A DNA stretch of 33,104 nucleotides from positions 1 through 33,104 of the forward strand of contig CALCEG010000099.1 in the NCBI GenBank assembly GCA_937900435.1, read 5' to 3'. The notes below the pieces were generated by a model, which was given only the letters and a program-made list of their open reading frames with translations, was not told the origin of the DNA and did no database searches. Made by a program: the position numbers and the translations under genes. Numbering within the stretch: position 1 is the stretch's first letter; each line of letters begins with the position of its first letter. The stretch is from an uncultured Alphaproteobacteria bacterium (GTDB taxonomy: Bacteria > Pseudomonadota > Alphaproteobacteria > Rs-D84). This document shows positions 32,376 through 33,104 of the stretch, in pieces.

Positions 32376-33104
32376 ATGAGCATATTCAATGAAGAGCCAT
32401 TTTTAATAGCTGAAATTGGTGTAAATTACTATGACATTGCTAAAAAGGAAAATATAAGCAATATGGATGCTGCTAAACTAATGGTAAAAGAAGCAAAAGA
32501 TGCAGGTTGCAATGCAGTTAAATTCCAATCATATAAAGCGAATACAATAGCTTCCAAGAACTCTCCAGCATATTGGGATACAAATGAAGAGCCTACAACT
32601 TCACAGTATGAATTGTTTAAGAAATTCGATTCATTCGGAGAAGCGGAATATAGGGAAATAGCTGATTACTGCAATGAAATTGGAATAATGTTCCTATCAA
32701 CACCTTTTGACTTTGATTCCATTGATTATTTGGATGAATTCATGGATGTCTATAAGATATCCTCATCAGACCTTACAAACATTCCATTCATTAAAAAGAT
32801 CGCTGAAAAAGGAAAAGACATCATCATTTCAACTGGAGCTTCAAATCTTGATGAGATTAAATTAGCCATTGATGCAATAGAAGAGGCAAATGAAAAATAT
32901 ACTAATGGGGAAGCAGGAATAGGAATTATGCATTGCGTTTTATCCTATCCAACAGACAATGCTGATGCAAACCTATGGATGATTAAAAACCTTAAGGATC
33001 TCTACCCTAACTATGAAATCGGTTACTCAGATCATACAAAACCTGATGAAAACATGCTTATTTTAACAACCGCTTACCTTTACGGAGCAACAATCCTTGA
33101 AAAG
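32376..33104 (+). CDS. NeuB/PseI-type nonulosonate synthase (partial, runs off the end)
   Basis: The enzyme condenses phosphoenolpyruvate with an N-acetyl hexosamine-type sugar to give a nine-carbon acid. The 243 codons present start MSIFNEEPFLIAEIGVN and contain NAVKFQSYKA, STPFDFDSIDYLDEF, VYKISSSDLTNIPFIKKIA, IMHCVLSYPT and YSDHT, all NeuB-family landmarks. The C-terminal end and any antifreeze-like SAF domain lie outside the window. It starts 9 bases after the fusion gene, with a methanogen-style GGTGA ribosome-binding site. With its neighbour it gives hydrolase, synthase and CMP-activation steps of one pathway. Confidence 0.9.
   Translation, partial: MSIFNEEPFLIAEIGVNYYDIAKKENISNMDAAKLMVKEAKDAGCNAVKFQSYKANTIASKNSPAYWDTNEEPTTSQYELFKKFDSFGEAEYREIADYCNEIGIMFLSTPFDFDSIDYLDEFMDVYKISSSDLTNIPFIKKIAEKGKDIIISTGASNLDEIKLAIDAIEEANEKYTNGEAGIGIMHCVLSYPTDNADANLWMIKNLKDLYPNYEIGYSDHTKPDENMLILTTAYLYGATILEK

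Overview
The window is almost entirely one bacterial chromosome segment (about 1-30,630), joined near its right end to about 2.5 kb of foreign, archaeal-looking DNA. The bacterial part looks like a low-GC, host-associated alphaproteobacterium. The evidence is an MnmE tail, an AsmA/LptG-type outer envelope, a MutL that keeps its endonuclease motif, a short alphaproteobacterial-type J-domain protein and TTG-rich leucine coding. The exact taxon is inferred; uncultured gut or rumen alphaproteobacteria would fit.

Layout. 1-2.6 kb: end of mnmE, an MFS transporter and recA. 2.6-8.2 kb: six glycosyltransferase-type genes in two convergent blocks (three +, three -) meeting at a bidirectional terminator, probably a surface-glycan locus. 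8.3-11.2 kb: typA/bipA (-) and two small unknown genes (+). 11.2-13.6 kb: a large AsmA-family protein (-), divergent from uvrB. 13.7-21.5 kb: uvrB, a class A penicillin-binding protein, a MliC-type lipoprotein, then mraY-ftsW-murG. 21.5-22.7 kb: a stretch of different character with repeats, an HExxH metallopeptidase-like gene and a 58-residue ORF. 22.7-22.87 kb: a probable structured small RNA ending in a bidirectional terminator. 22.9-28.0 kb (-): lptG, a 44-residue membrane ORF, xerD, a J-domain protein, ftsQ, and a gene fusing FtsA to a complete ribulose-phosphate 3-epimerase. 28.1-30.6 kb (+): greA, mutL and yajC.

The dcw division/wall cluster is broken up. murD is missing between mraY and ftsW, and ftsQ-ftsA lies on the other strand without ftsZ beside it. 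The most unusual bacterial feature is the FtsA-Rpe fusion. Both halves look intact, the FtsA membrane-targeting helix sits at the junction, and the epimerase half has no start codon of its own at the correct place.

Promoters can be read at many starts. A -35 of TTGCAA recurs, and several -10 boxes lie so close to the ATG that the mRNAs should be leaderless or nearly so.

At about 30,630 YajC is cut off in mid-protein. Codon use changes at once (AGA/AGG for Arg, CTT/CTC for Leu), and the genes become a nonulosonate cytidylyltransferase-PseG fusion and a NeuB-type synthase resembling those of Methanobrevibacter-like archaea. A chimeric metagenome assembly is the simplest explanation; a recent insertion is the alternative.
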